Shown one piece after another: positions 8,623 through 17,129 of a stretch of DNA of 64,000 nucleotides (position 1 is its first letter; each line of letters begins with the position of its first letter). Source of the stretch: Catellatospora methionotrophica. Lineage in GTDB: Bacteria; Actinomycetota; Actinomycetes; Mycobacteriales; Micromonosporaceae. A program made the position numbers and the translations under genes. Where the stretch lies: positions 248,001 through 312,000 of the forward strand of contig NZ_JAAOTJ010000004.1 in assembly GCF_011297335.1 (NCBI RefSeq), written 5' to 3'. A model generated the notes under the pieces. That model was not told the DNA's origin and did no database searches. It saw only the letters and a program-made list of their open reading frames with translations.

Positions 8623-8877
8623 ATGAAGCCGGAGAAGTCAATCCTGGGTAGGGTCGCGATCTGGTTCGGTGTGGCCGGGCTGGTGCTCTTGATGATCAGC
8701 TGCGGCGAGCTGCTGTCGGCCGACGTCGGCGACCGGGGTCAGGAACTGGCGCTGTTGATGGTCAGTCTGTTCGTCCTCACCTGGGCGGTTGTTCTCGCCG
8801 TGGGAGAGGCGGTCGTCAGGGAGCTGAAGGAGCAGGAGCTGACCCGTCGGTTGCTGAAGGACGGGAAAGCCGCATAG
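8623..8877 (+). CDS. Small two-span membrane protein, function unknown
   Basis: An 84-residue protein with hydrophobic segments at about residues 10-32 and 43-62 and a charged cytoplasmic tail rich in Glu, Lys and Arg (VRELKEQELTRRLLKDGK). I do not recognise a family. Codon use is a little less GC-rich than the neighbours. No Shine-Dalgarno is seen, and a TAGCGT -10 suggests a leaderless mRNA. It lies 41 bases after the PP2C gene on the same strand and is followed by a hairpin terminator. Confidence 0.6.
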   Translation: MKPEKSILGRVAIWFGVAGLVLLMISCGELLSADVGDRGQELALLMVSLFVLTWAVVLAVGEAVVRELKEQELTRRLLKDGKAA

Positions 8878-8930
8878 CGGGCGTCCTGGCATGCTCTGCC
8901 GCCGTACTCGGCTGCTGTGCCGAAGATCAA

Positions 8931-8961
8931 AAGGCCCTCTCCGGTCACCCGGGAGGGCCTT
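8931..8961. terminator. Hairpin terminator shared by the tRNA and the small membrane gene
   Basis: AAGGCCCTC (8931-8939) pairs with GAGGGCCTT (8953-8961). On the minus strand it is followed by TTGATC after a TT-ending arm, giving a T-rich end. It lies 14 bases past the 3' end of tRNA-Lys and about 55 bases after the forward membrane gene. Confidence 0.65.
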
Positions 8962-8974
8962 CGACGTGGTGCGT

Positions 8975-9049
8975 TGGTGGGCCGCCAGGGACTCGAACCC
9001 TGAACCTACGGATTAAAAGTCCGCAGCTCTGCCATTGAGCTAGCAGCCC
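8975..9049 (-). tRNA. tRNA-Lys (anticodon TTT), CCA encoded
   Basis: The minus strand folds as a complete cloverleaf. The acceptor is GGGCTGC with GCGGCCC (one T-G pair). The D arm is GCTC/GAGC, the anticodon arm GCGGA-CTTTTAA-TCCGT with TTT at the centre of the loop, and the T arm CAGGG-TTCGAGT-CCCTG. The discriminator A at 8978 is followed by an encoded CCA (8975-8977). The TTT anticodon reads AAA and AAG. Confidence 0.95.
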
Positions 9050-9375
9050 GTGCCCGTCAGGGTACCCGATGACCCCTTTCGCCCCCACCGAGTAGGAGGG
9101 GTGCCAGATCTTGCACCTCTTGTCCGTTTCCGAAATTTCGTCAGCTTCTTGAATCCAGACCGGCGCCGCAGGCGAAGCGTGTGTCTCCTCCCGCGTTCCT
9201 CCTTGCCGATCGGGCGTCGTCAGGCGGTAGGCGACCTGCGCACCGAAGCGCTTGCGCGACAGCCCGTTCGACAGGTCTGTTGTGGATCTGCGGCTGTGTG
9301 CAACGTCGTATCTGATGAATATGCTGCCCGCGACACGGCAGTCACGCCGTAACCAACGGGGAGAGTGACTTCAGC
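9050..9375. other. 326-base gene-free stretch between tRNA-Lys and the repeat protein gene
   Basis: No convincing gene; a 100-codon open frame here lacks a start signal and coding bias. The stretch is less GC-rich than its surroundings. It should contain the tRNA promoter on the minus strand and the promoter of the large secreted protein. TATGCT at 9320-9325 is a possible -10 for the latter, with no good -35. Confidence 0.35.
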
Positions 9376-12264
9376 TTGCGCGCAGACAGATTGCTCGCTG
9401 CTTCACTGGCAACGATGCTCGCCACTGGTCTCGTCAGCGTCACCGCCGCTCCGGCGAGCGCACAGGAGACTCGCAGCCTCACGCACACAGCCTGGGCGTA
9501 CACCGATTCACGGGCACCGGGCCAGGCGTTCTTCAACCAGGCAGGACCCGCGCCCGTCGGCGCCTGGACCGGTCCGGACGGCCTCAAGCACAGATCCCGG
9601 TCGTATTTCACCTTCGACATCTCGCACCTGCGCGGGACCGTGGTCAGCCGGGCGTTGGTGTCGATCGAGGAGGCGACGCGCCAGAACTGCGAGACACCGC
9701 ACTATGTCGAACTGTGGCGGGTCGACGCCATCTCAGCTGCGACCACCTGGGACAACGCCCCTCGCCGTCGGGAACTGCTCGGCGTCGCGCAGGTAGGCGG
9801 GGAGTCCGGCTGCGCGGGCTGGCTGGGATGGGATGCCATGGCTGCCGTCCAGAAGCTGGCGCAGCGCGACGAGCAGAGCATCACCGTCGAGATGAGGGTT
9901 CCTCAGGGCCAGGAGGCCGACCTGCAGCACGGGCGTTCCCTGAAGGTCAACGCCTACCTGGTCGCCGACAGCAACCACGTCCCGACGGTGGTGAAGGTCG
10001 GGCTGGAGAAGCCTGACTGGGCCTGCGGGCGGGAGGACAAGCCGGTCCCGGTGACCGGCGGCACGGTGCGCATGATGGCCGACACCGCCGACGTGGACAG
10101 CATCGACTACGCGCGGCCGGCGCAGTTCGCGGCCTGGCCGGTGGGTCACGAGGAGCAGCGGGTGGAGCGGAGCGGAGCCGTGTTCTTCCCCCGCACCTCG
10201 AAGATCACCTGGAACACGGCGGGGTATCAGGACGGCGCGGTCGTCGCCTGGCAGGCGCGGGCCTTCGACGGCTACGACTACTCGGCCTGGTCCAAGCGCT
10301 GCTATATGAAGCTCGACAAAACGGCCCCGGTGGCTCCCACGGTGACCTCGCAGATGTATCCCGACGACGGCCAGCCGCACGGCGGCCAGGGCGTCCCGGG
10401 AACGTTCGTGTTCAGCGCCAACGGCTCGGCGGATGTGGTCGGGTTCCACTGGAGGCAGTTCCTCGGACCGGTGCGGTATCTGGCCGCGCCGGCACCGGGC
10501 AGCGACGCCACCCTCAAGTGGACCCCGCAGTACGGCGAGTCCTTCTACGTGACCAGCGTCGACGCGGCCGGTAACCAGTCGCCGCAGACGGTGTACACCT
10601 TCAAGGTGAACAGCACCGCGCCTACGGCCAACGTGGTCATGGGCGGAGTCGGACTGCCCAGCCGGCTGACGGTCGGCACAAATATCGACACGGTCACCAA
10701 GTTCGGCTATAAGGTCGGGGATGCGGCCGAGGTCCGGGTGCCGGCGAACGCCGATCACACCGCCCAGGTCGATTTCGCGTTCCAGCAACTCGGCCTGACC
10801 ACGGTGCGGGTTCGCAGTTTCGCGGGCAGCCAGCTCGTCGGCGCGATCACGCTGGACGTAGACGTCTCCGACAAGCCCGTCGTCACGGCTTCCGACCCGT
10901 TCGGCGTGCTGGACCGCCAGTCGACGTTCGCGTTGCGGCCAGGTCGCTCCGACGTGGTCCAGTACGAGTACTCGATCGGCAGCGGCCCCTTCACCTCGCT
11001 GCAGGCGGCAGCCGACGGGTCGGCGACGCTGGCGTGGACCCCGACCGAGGTCGGACAGCAGACGCTGAGTTTCCGCAGTGTCAGCGGGAACGGCACGATC
11101 TCTACGACCACCACACAGCTGTTCCAGGTCGTCGACGCCAAGCCGTTCATCCAGTCGGGCAGCTACCCGCAGAACGAGGAGGCCGGTGCCATCGGCATGC
11201 CGGGAACCTTCTATCTCGGATCCAGCGTGCCGGGCGCGGTGAGCGTCATCTACCAGTTCAACGACGAGCCCGAGGTGACCATCCCGGCCAGCGTCTACGG
11301 CGCCGCCGTCGAGTGGGCGCCGTCGTTCCCGGGCGTCAACGCGCTGACGGCTCGGGCGCTACTGGCCGATGGGACGTTCTCGCCGACCGCGACCTACACG
11401 TTCCGGGTCAGCGACCGTCCGTCGGTCTCCTCGGAGGACTACCCGCAGGACGGTGGCGTCGCCCACGGTCAGCCAGGCCAGCCCGGGCGCTTCACGTTCC
11501 GCCCGGCCAAGACCGGCGTGGTGGAGTACCGATACAGCTTCTACCCAAGCGACACGTACATCACCGTTCCGGCGGGTCCGGACGGCGTGGCGACACCTGA
11601 CATCGCGCCGACCCACACCGGGTACAACCTGATGGTCGTGACCGCCGTCTACGCCGACGGTGCCACGAGCGCGTCACGGGAGTACAGCTTCCGGGTGATC
11701 GACCCGTTCATCGAGGTGACGAGCACGTACAGCATGTACAGCGCGGCGGGCGGCCTCGGATGGGTTGCCGAGTTCACGCTGCGGTCCGAGCGGACCGACA
11801 TCGCCACGTACGAGGTCCGGCTCAACGGCGATCCGGTCGTCACGGTGCCCAGCACCGGCTTCTACACCCGGACGCAGTTGACGATGAACCGTAACGGAGA
11901 GAACGTCCTCTCCGTTCGGGGCCGGACGGCCAGTGGCGAGTACACACCCCAGACCGACTACCCGTTCCTGGTGGGCACGGCCCCCCTGGTCACCTCGTCC
12001 ACCTATCCGGCGGAAGGCTACTCCGGCGGGGTGGGGGTGACCGGCGAGTTCACCTTCACCGAGGGTGTGGCCGGTGTGGTCGAGTACGAATACCAGTGGG
12101 AGTGGTACGGCGTGCCGACGACGACTCCGGCCGTCGCCGGTGCGGCGACGTTCACCTTCACGCCCACGTCGGCGGGCTACCGCTCGCTCTGGGTACGCGG
12201 CCGGTTGGCCGACGGCACGTGGACCGCGTACACCACGCACAACTTCACCGTCAGCTACGGCTGA
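9376..12264 (+). CDS. Large secreted DNRLRE-type protein with about seven Ig-like repeats
   Basis: A 962-residue exported protein. A Sec signal of about 29 residues ends at ASAQE. Residues of about 30-200 resemble the DNRLRE region of actinomycete surface proteins (SYFTFDISHLRG, VELWRV, TTWDNAP, GWLGWDAM). From about residue 325 come roughly seven beta-sandwich repeats of about 90 residues, several opening with a TYP/SYPxxG...GxPGxFxF motif, continuing with VxxYxY and closing with YTFRV or similar. The start is TTG; GGGGAG lies upstream but rather far (about 12 bases), so the true start is uncertain. No catalytic domain is seen. It is probably a surface or matrix protein with adhesive or display repeats. 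It stands alone and ends in a strong hairpin. Confidence 0.78.
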   Translation: MRADRLLAASLATMLATGLVSVTAAPASAQETRSLTHTAWAYTDSRAPGQAFFNQAGPAPVGAWTGPDGLKHRSRSYFTFDISHLRGTVVSRALVSIEEATRQNCETPHYVELWRVDAISAATTWDNAPRRRELLGVAQVGGESGCAGWLGWDAMAAVQKLAQRDEQSITVEMRVPQGQEADLQHGRSLKVNAYLVADSNHVPTVVKVGLEKPDWACGREDKPVPVTGGTVRMMADTADVDSIDYARPAQFAAWPVGHEEQRVERSGAVFFPRTSKITWNTAGYQDGAVVAWQARAFDGYDYSAWSKRCYMKLDKTAPVAPTVTSQMYPDDGQPHGGQGVPGTFVFSANGSADVVGFHWRQFLGPVRYLAAPAPGSDATLKWTPQYGESFYVTSVDAAGNQSPQTVYTFKVNSTAPTANVVMGGVGLPSRLTVGTNIDTVTKFGYKVGDAAEVRVPANADHTAQVDFAFQQLGLTTVRVRSFAGSQLVGAITLDVDVSDKPVVTASDPFGVLDRQSTFALRPGRSDVVQYEYSIGSGPFTSLQAAADGSATLAWTPTEVGQQTLSFRSVSGNGTISTTTTQLFQVVDAKPFIQSGSYPQNEEAGAIGMPGTFYLGSSVPGAVSVIYQFNDEPEVTIPASVYGAAVEWAPSFPGVNALTARALLADGTFSPTATYTFRVSDRPSVSSEDYPQDGGVAHGQPGQPGRFTFRPAKTGVVEYRYSFYPSDTYITVPAGPDGVATPDIAPTHTGYNLMVVTAVYADGATSASREYSFRVIDPFIEVTSTYSMYSAAGGLGWVAEFTLRSERTDIATYEVRLNGDPVVTVPSTGFYTRTQLTMNRNGENVLSVRGRTASGEYTPQTDYPFLVGTAPLVTSSTYPAEGYSGGVGVTGEFTFTEGVAGVVEYEYQWEWYGVPTTTPAVAGAATFTFTPTSAGYRSLWVRGRLADGTWTAYTTHNFTVSYG

Positions 12265-12276
12265 CGGTGCCCTTCC

Positions 12277-12309
12277 CGATGGCCCGTCCCGACCTGGGGC
12301 GGGCCATCG
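12277..12309 (+). terminator. Intrinsic terminator of the DNRLRE-type gene
   Basis: Arms at 12277-12290 (CGATGGCCCGTCCC) and 12296-12309 pair over 14 positions around a 5-base loop. The hairpin lies 12 bases after the stop codon. Confidence 0.7.
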
Positions 12310-12325
12310 CTGTGGCAGCGCCCGG

Positions 12326-12339
12326 TGGGAGCGATTCCA
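12326..12339. promoter_or_regulatory. CebR-like operator 1 upstream of the GH6 cellulase
   Basis: TGGGAGCGATTCCA matches the CebR/CelR box of actinomycete cellulase genes (TGGGAGCGCTCCCA) at 12 of 14 positions. It lies 289 bases before the GH6 start codon. In the known systems a LacI-family repressor binds this site and is released by cellobiose or cellotriose. Confidence 0.6.
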
Positions 12340-12427
12340 TGCGTCGGCTATCCGTGCGTATACAAGGATGGAGATCCGGTGTTGTGTTGGCAGCTACAGC
12401 TGTGCAAGCATGACACTCGATCGTGTA

Positions 12428-12441
12428 TGGGAGCGCGCCCA
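12428..12441. promoter_or_regulatory. CebR-like operator 2 upstream of the GH6 cellulase
   Basis: TGGGAGCGCGCCCA matches the CebR box at 13 of 14 positions. Its centre is 102 bases from that of the first box, close to ten helical turns, so the two sites face the same side of the DNA. It lies 186 bases before the GH6 start codon. Confidence 0.72.
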
Positions 12442-12627
12442 TGCGATCAACCGCCGAGGGCAACCCAGCAGGGTCGGCGGTGATTACGAGCCGTTTCTGC
12501 ATGCGCATCGCCCGCCGGGCCGGGTGTCTGTACCACTCATCGGCACTGTGCCGTGGCCGTTCGCGGCCGCGTCCGTGCCGCAGCCGCGTCCCGAGCCGGG
12601 TGCGCGGTCACCGCCCAAGGAGATGGC

Positions 12628-14472
12628 ATGAAATTCCCGATCCGGCTGTCCGGAAGGCGCAAGCTCGTCGCGCTGACCGGTGCGAGCACCCTGGTGTTCG
12701 CCGGCCTTGTCACGATCCCGGCGACCATGGCGCATGCCGCGCCCGGTTGCGACATCACGTACACCACGAACGACTGGACCGAGGGTGCCGGCAGCGGCGG
12801 CTTCACCGGCACCGTGGTCGTCAAGAACACCGGTGACGCGATCACCAACTGGACGCTGAAGTTCGCGTTCCCGGCCGGGCAGACGTTCACCCAGGGCTGG
12901 TCGGCGACCTGGAGCGCGTCCGGTGCGAACGTGACCGGCGCCAGCCTGCCCTACAACGGCAGCCTGGCCACGGGCGCGTCGACGACCATCGGCTTCAACG
13001 GCCGGTGGACCGGCAGCAACCCGAAGCCGACCGCGTTCACACTGAACAACGTCGCGTGTACGACCGGTGGGGTCACCCCGACGGCGAGCCCGAGCACCCC
13101 GGCCAGCCCGAGCGCGTCGCCGAGTGCCAGCGCGAGCCCGAGTGCCAGCCCCAGCGCGTCGGCCAGCCCGAGCGCGAGCCCCAGCACCTCGCCGAGCCCG
13201 ACGGTGCCCGGCGTGAAGGTCGACAACCCGTACTCGGGTGCGCGCGGCTACGTCAACCCGGAGTGGTCGGCCAAGGCCGCGTCCGTGTCGGGCGGCAGCC
13301 GGGTCTCCAACATCTCGACCGCGGTGTGGCTGGACCGGATCGCGGCGATCGCGGGCACGTCGGGCAGCAGCTCGAACGGGTCGATGGGCCTGGCCGACCA
13401 CCTCGACGAGGCGCTGCGGCAGGCCAACGCGGGTTCCGGTCCGCTGACCGTGCAGTTCGTGATCTACAACCTGCCCGGTCGTGACTGCGCCGCGCTGGCC
13501 TCCAACGGCGAGCTGGGCGTGGACGAGCTGCCGCGTTACAAGTCGGAGTACATCGACCCGATCGCGGCGATCATGGGTCAGGCGAAGTACTCGTCGCTGC
13601 GCATCGTGGCGATCATCGAGATCGACTCGCTGCCGAACCTGGTCACGAACCTCAACATTCCCAAGTGCCAGACGATGAACAACAACAACGGCTACGTCAA
13701 CGGCGTCGGCTACGCGCTGAACAAGCTCGGCGCGATCTCGAATGTCTACAACTACATCGACGCCGCCCACCACGGCTGGATCGGCTGGGACACCAACTTC
13801 GGCCCGTCGGCGCTGAAGTTCAAGGCCGCCGCCACCGCCGAGGGCAGCACCGTGGACAAGGTGCACGGGTTCATCGCGAACACGGCGAACTACTCGGCGC
13901 TGGTCGAGCCGTACTTCACGATCGGTTCGTCGGTCAACGGCACCTCGGTCCGGCAGTCCAAGTGGATCGACTGGAACCAGTACGTCGACGAGCAGTCGTT
14001 CGCGCAGGCGTTCCGTACGCGGCTGGTCGCCGAGGGTTTCCCGTCGAACATCGGCATGCTGATCGACACCTCCCGCAACGGCTGGGGCGGCGCGAACCGG
14101 CCCACCGCCGCGTCGACGTCGACGAACGTGGACACGTTCATCAACCAGTCGCGGATCGACCGTCGTATCCACGCCGGTAACTGGTGCAACCAGTCCGGCG
14201 CGGGTCTGGGCGAGCGTCCCCGGGCCAACCCGGCGACCGGCATCGACGCCTACGTGTGGGTCAAGCCTCCGGGCGAGTCCGACGGCTCGTCGTCGCTGAT
14301 CCCGAACAACGAGGGCAAGGGCTTCGACCGGATGTGCGACCCGACGTACACCGGCAACGGCCTCAATGGCAACAACCTCACCGGCGCTCTGCCGAACGCC
14401 CCGATCTCGGGCGCGTGGTTCTCGGCCCAGTTCGCCGAGCTGATGGCGAACGCCTACCCGCCGCTGTCCTGA
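12628..14472 (+). CDS. GH6 cellobiohydrolase/cellulase with N-terminal CBM2
   Basis: A 614-residue secreted cellulase. A Sec signal runs to about residue 37 (MAHA|AP). A CBM2 covers about 38-147 with flanking Cys (PGCDITY and VACTTGG) and conserved Trp. A Ser/Pro/Ala linker covers about 148-195, and the GH6 catalytic domain runs to the end. Within it EIDSLPNL carries Asp333, matching the GH6 acid-region signature. NLPGRDCAA, WCNQSGAGLGERP and VWVKPPGESDG are further hallmarks, the last typical of the exo-acting, cellobiose-releasing subgroup. AAGGAG lies five bases before the ATG. Two CebR-like operators upstream suggest induction by cello-oligosaccharides. It would work with the GH74 enzymes of the window on plant cell wall. 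Confidence 0.95.
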   Translation: MKFPIRLSGRRKLVALTGASTLVFAGLVTIPATMAHAAPGCDITYTTNDWTEGAGSGGFTGTVVVKNTGDAITNWTLKFAFPAGQTFTQGWSATWSASGANVTGASLPYNGSLATGASTTIGFNGRWTGSNPKPTAFTLNNVACTTGGVTPTASPSTPASPSASPSASASPSASPSASASPSASPSTSPSPTVPGVKVDNPYSGARGYVNPEWSAKAASVSGGSRVSNISTAVWLDRIAAIAGTSGSSSNGSMGLADHLDEALRQANAGSGPLTVQFVIYNLPGRDCAALASNGELGVDELPRYKSEYIDPIAAIMGQAKYSSLRIVAIIEIDSLPNLVTNLNIPKCQTMNNNNGYVNGVGYALNKLGAISNVYNYIDAAHHGWIGWDTNFGPSALKFKAAATAEGSTVDKVHGFIANTANYSALVEPYFTIGSSVNGTSVRQSKWIDWNQYVDEQSFAQAFRTRLVAEGFPSNIGMLIDTSRNGWGGANRPTAASTSTNVDTFINQSRIDRRIHAGNWCNQSGAGLGERPRANPATGIDAYVWVKPPGESDGSSSLIPNNEGKGFDRMCDPTYTGNGLNGNNLTGALPNAPISGAWFSAQFAELMANAYPPLS

Positions 14473-14516
14473 CTGGCGGCAGATCGATCCGGTGATCTTC
14501 TGACCCGGTGATCATG

Positions 14517-14555
14517 AGAGGCATCCTCCGCGCGGAATTCGCGGGGGATGCCTCT
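14517..14555 (+). terminator. Terminator of the GH6 gene
   Basis: AGAGGCATCC (14517-14526) pairs with GGATGCCTCT (14546-14555), extended by a CCGCG/CGCGG inner stem. The hairpin lies 45 bases after the stop codon. Confidence 0.7.
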
Positions 14556-14890
14556 CGGCGTTGCTGGAGTTGATGGTGTTCGATGGGGTGATCGATTTTC
14601 GACACATGCGTGATGGCAAGTTTTGCCATGTATCGCTGCCAGAAGTGAATCGGACACAATGGGCAGTCAGTACTCCCGAGCTATCTATGTGTAGCTATCG
14701 GACAAATGCCGTATCATGCTGTCTTCATCGAACGTCCATCTCGGAGAAGGTCACGAGTGCGGCCTCGTGGGCGATGCGGGTGACGTCGACTATCTCGACG
14801 CCTGCTCCCATGTCGACATGATCGCACCATAGTGACCCTCCGGTTTGGAGTGCTTTAAATCAGACATAATAGTCAAACAATCTACAAAAG
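14556..14890. other. AT-richer gene-poor island between the GH6 and protease II genes
   Basis: A stretch of about 335 bases visibly less GC-rich than the rest of the window. No open frame shows normal coding bias over its length. It contains a perfect inverted repeat ATGGCAA-GTT-TTGCCAT (14613-14629) and a repeated AGCTATC. On the minus strand a 28-codon frame (14725-14811) has mostly G/C third bases but no clear ribosome site. Another minus frame is preceded by GGAGGG and reads only 38 codons. Nothing here can be called a gene with confidence. Confidence 0.4.
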
Positions 14891-14926
14891 AGCGGCGGCG
14901 TCGCGCTGGTGCGCGACGCCGCCGCT
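14891..14926 (-). terminator. Strong terminator after protease II
   Basis: A perfect 16-bp stem (14891-14906 with 14911-14926) closes a 4-base loop. On the minus strand it is followed by CTTTTG. It lies just past the stop of the minus-strand protease II gene. Confidence 0.8.
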
Positions 14927-14944
14927 GTTGGCGAGTGGGGCGGG

Positions 14945-17056
14945 TCAGCCGGCGAGGCCGACCCGGTCCAGGATCCAGGCCGCGACGAACGCCTCTTCCT
15001 TCCAGGCGTCGTAGCGTCCTGACGGGCCGCCGTGCCCGGCGCCCATCTCGGTCTTGAGCAGGTACTCGCCGCGCGGGGCGGTGTGCCGCAGCTCCGCGAC
15101 CCACTTGGCCGGCTCGCTGTAGCGCACGCGGGTGTCGTTCAGGCTGGTCACCGCGAGGATCGGCGGGTACTCCAGGTCCGCGACGTTCTCGTACGGCGAG
15201 TACGCCTTCATGTACGCGTACACCTCGGGGGATTCCAGGGGGTTGCCCCACTCCTCCCACTCGGTGACCGTCAGCGGCAGCGACGGGTCGAGGATCGACG
15301 ACAGCGGGTCGACGAACGGCACCTGCGCGACGATGCCCGCGAACGCCTCCGGCGCGATGTTGGCGACCGCGCCCATCAGCAGGCCACCGGCCGAGCCGCC
15401 GCGCGCGATGATGCGGTCGGGGCTGGTCCAGCCGCTCTTGGCCAGGTGCCGGGCGCACGCGACGAAGTCGGTGAACGTGTTGCGCTTGGCCAGCAGCTTG
15501 CCGTCGTCGTACCAGTGGCGGCCCAGCTCGCCGCCGCCGCGCACGTGCGCGACCGCGAACACCACGCCCCGGTCGAGCAGCGACAGGCGCGGGATGGAGA
15601 ACCACGGATCCATGCTCGACTCGTACGAGCCGTAGCCGTACAGGACCAGCGGCGCGGAGCCGTCGACCGGGGTGCCCGCCTTGCAGACCAGCGAGATCGG
15701 CACGCCGGTGTTGTCGTCGGCGGTCGCCCAGACCCGGTGCTGCTCGTAGTGGGCAGGGTCGAACGGCTCGCCGTCCGGGCCGGGCAGCACCGGCTTGCGC
15801 TTGCGCAGCAGCAGCTCGCCGGTGGCGACCACGTAGTCGAAGACCGAGTCCGGGGTGACCATCGAGGTGTAGCTCAGGCGCAGCTGGTCGGTCGGGTAGT
15901 CGGGGTTGCCGGACAGGCCGACGGTGTAGAGCGGCTCCGGGAAGGTGATGTCGCGCGGCTCGGTGACGGTGGGGACCAGGCGCAGGCCGGTGAGGCCCTC
16001 GCGGCGCAGCGACACCACGTACAGGTCGGCGAAGGCGTCCACGCCCTCCAGGCGTACGCCCTGGGTGTGCCCGATCAGCTCCTGCCAGTCGGCCGGGTCC
16101 GAGACCGGTGCCTGGGCCAGGGTGAAGTCGGCGGCGTCGCGGTTGTGCAGGATCAGCAGCCGGTCGCCCTGCGGCTCGACGCTGTACTCCAGACCCTGCA
16201 CGCGCGGGGCGACCACGGTCGGCGCGGCGGTGGGGTCGTCGGCCGGGATCAGCCAGACCTCGCTGGTGACCTTGCTGTGGATGTCGAGCTGGATGAAGCG
16301 CTGCGAGCGGGTCAGCTCGACGCCGATCCAGAAGCGCTCGTCGGCCTCCTCCAGCACCAGCGTGTCGTCGCCGGTCGTGCCGACCGCGTGCCGCCACACC
16401 CGGTGCGGACGCCAGGCGTCGTCCACGGTCAGGTAGAACAGCTGCGAGCCGTCCACCGACCAGGCGCTGCCGTAGAACGCGCCCTCGATCCTGTCGGGCA
16501 GGATCTCGCCCGTGCTCAGGTCCTTGATCTGGAGCGTGAACCGTTCCTCGCCGGTGTAGTCGGTGGAGAAGGCCAGCAGCCGCCCGTCGGGGGTCACGTC
16601 GAGCGTGCCCAGGGCGAAGAAGTCGTGCCCGGCGGCCAGCTCGTTGCCGTCGAGCAGGATCTCCTCGTCGGCCGGGGCGGTGCCGTCGGCGGCGATGCTC
16701 GGCGGGGCGGTCTCGCCCGGGGCGACCGGGCGGCGGCACTGGATGCCGTACTGCTTTCCGGCCACGGTGCGGGCGTAGTACCAGTACGCGCCCTTGCGGA
16801 CGGGCACCGACAGGTCGGTCTCCTGGGTACGGCCCTTGATCTCGCCGAACAGCGTCTCGCGCAGCCCGCTCAGGTGCGCGGTGGCACGCTCGGTCCAGGC
16901 GTTCTCGGCTTCCAGGTATGCGGTGACCGCCGGGTCGTCCTTCGTCTCCAGCCAGGCATATTCGTCGATGACGTCGTCGCCGTGATGGCTGCGCGTGCTC
17001 GCGATCCGCGGTGCGACGGGGGCCGTCTCGGGCCCGTTGGGGAGATCGGAAGTCAT
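14945..17056 (-). CDS. ptrB: Protease II (oligopeptidase B), S9A prolyl-oligopeptidase family
   Basis: A 703-residue cytoplasmic serine peptidase with no signal. The N-terminal half is the beta-propeller that admits only short peptides (it begins RIASTRSHHGDDVIDEYAWLE). The C-terminal third is the alpha/beta hydrolase with the nucleophile motif RGGSAGG, the preceding Gly-rich AHVRGGGELGRHWY, and the catalytic His in GAGHGGPSGR near the end. Length and motifs fit oligopeptidase B, which cuts short peptides after Arg or Lys. No Shine-Dalgarno is seen. TAGCGT lies seven bases before the ATG, suggesting a leaderless transcript. It is divergent from the FAD oxidoreductase and followed by a strong terminator. 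Confidence 0.92.
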   Translation of the reverse strand: MTSDLPNGPETAPVAPRIASTRSHHGDDVIDEYAWLETKDDPAVTAYLEAENAWTERATAHLSGLRETLFGEIKGRTQETDLSVPVRKGAYWYYARTVAGKQYGIQCRRPVAPGETAPPSIAADGTAPADEEILLDGNELAAGHDFFALGTLDVTPDGRLLAFSTDYTGEERFTLQIKDLSTGEILPDRIEGAFYGSAWSVDGSQLFYLTVDDAWRPHRVWRHAVGTTGDDTLVLEEADERFWIGVELTRSQRFIQLDIHSKVTSEVWLIPADDPTAAPTVVAPRVQGLEYSVEPQGDRLLILHNRDAADFTLAQAPVSDPADWQELIGHTQGVRLEGVDAFADLYVVSLRREGLTGLRLVPTVTEPRDITFPEPLYTVGLSGNPDYPTDQLRLSYTSMVTPDSVFDYVVATGELLLRKRKPVLPGPDGEPFDPAHYEQHRVWATADDNTGVPISLVCKAGTPVDGSAPLVLYGYGSYESSMDPWFSIPRLSLLDRGVVFAVAHVRGGGELGRHWYDDGKLLAKRNTFTDFVACARHLAKSGWTSPDRIIARGGSAGGLLMGAVANIAPEAFAGIVAQVPFVDPLSSILDPSLPLTVTEWEEWGNPLESPEVYAYMKAYSPYENVADLEYPPILAVTSLNDTRVRYSEPAKWVAELRHTAPRGEYLLKTEMGAGHGGPSGRYDAWKEEAFVAAWILDRVGLAG

Positions 17057-17063
17057 GGCGGTA

Positions 17064-17069
17064 ACGCTA
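17064..17069 (-). promoter_or_regulatory. Leaderless -10 of ptrB
   Basis: TAGCGT on the minus strand is seven bases from the ATG at 17056. No Shine-Dalgarno is present between them. Confidence 0.5.
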
Positions 17070-17099
17070 CCGGCAGCCTGGGTACGAAGGCAGCGGTGA

Positions 17100-17129
17100 T
17101 TGCCGGAACCGGCGTTCGACGACTAGTAT
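17100..17129 (+). promoter_or_regulatory. Promoter overlapping an SOS-like box
   Basis: TTGCCG (17100-17105), an 18-base spacer and TAGTAT (17124-17129) form a good forward promoter for the FAD oxidoreductase gene. The last base of the -10 is the first base of the LexA-like site, so repressor binding would block the start region. Confidence 0.5.

Noticed and set aside
9050-9352. 100-codon forward frame after tRNA-Lys
   Set aside because: Starts inside the tRNA flank, lacks a ribosome site and shows no normal codon bias.
13072-13215. Direct repeats in the GH6 gene that could suggest a CRISPR-like or minisatellite array
   Set aside because: They encode the Ser/Pro/Ala linker between CBM2 and GH6. 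No CRISPR repeats or cas genes occur anywhere in the window.
14561-14821. 86-codon forward frame in the AT-richer island
   Set aside because: Third-base composition is not coding-like, it starts inside a region just after a terminator and no family is recognisable.
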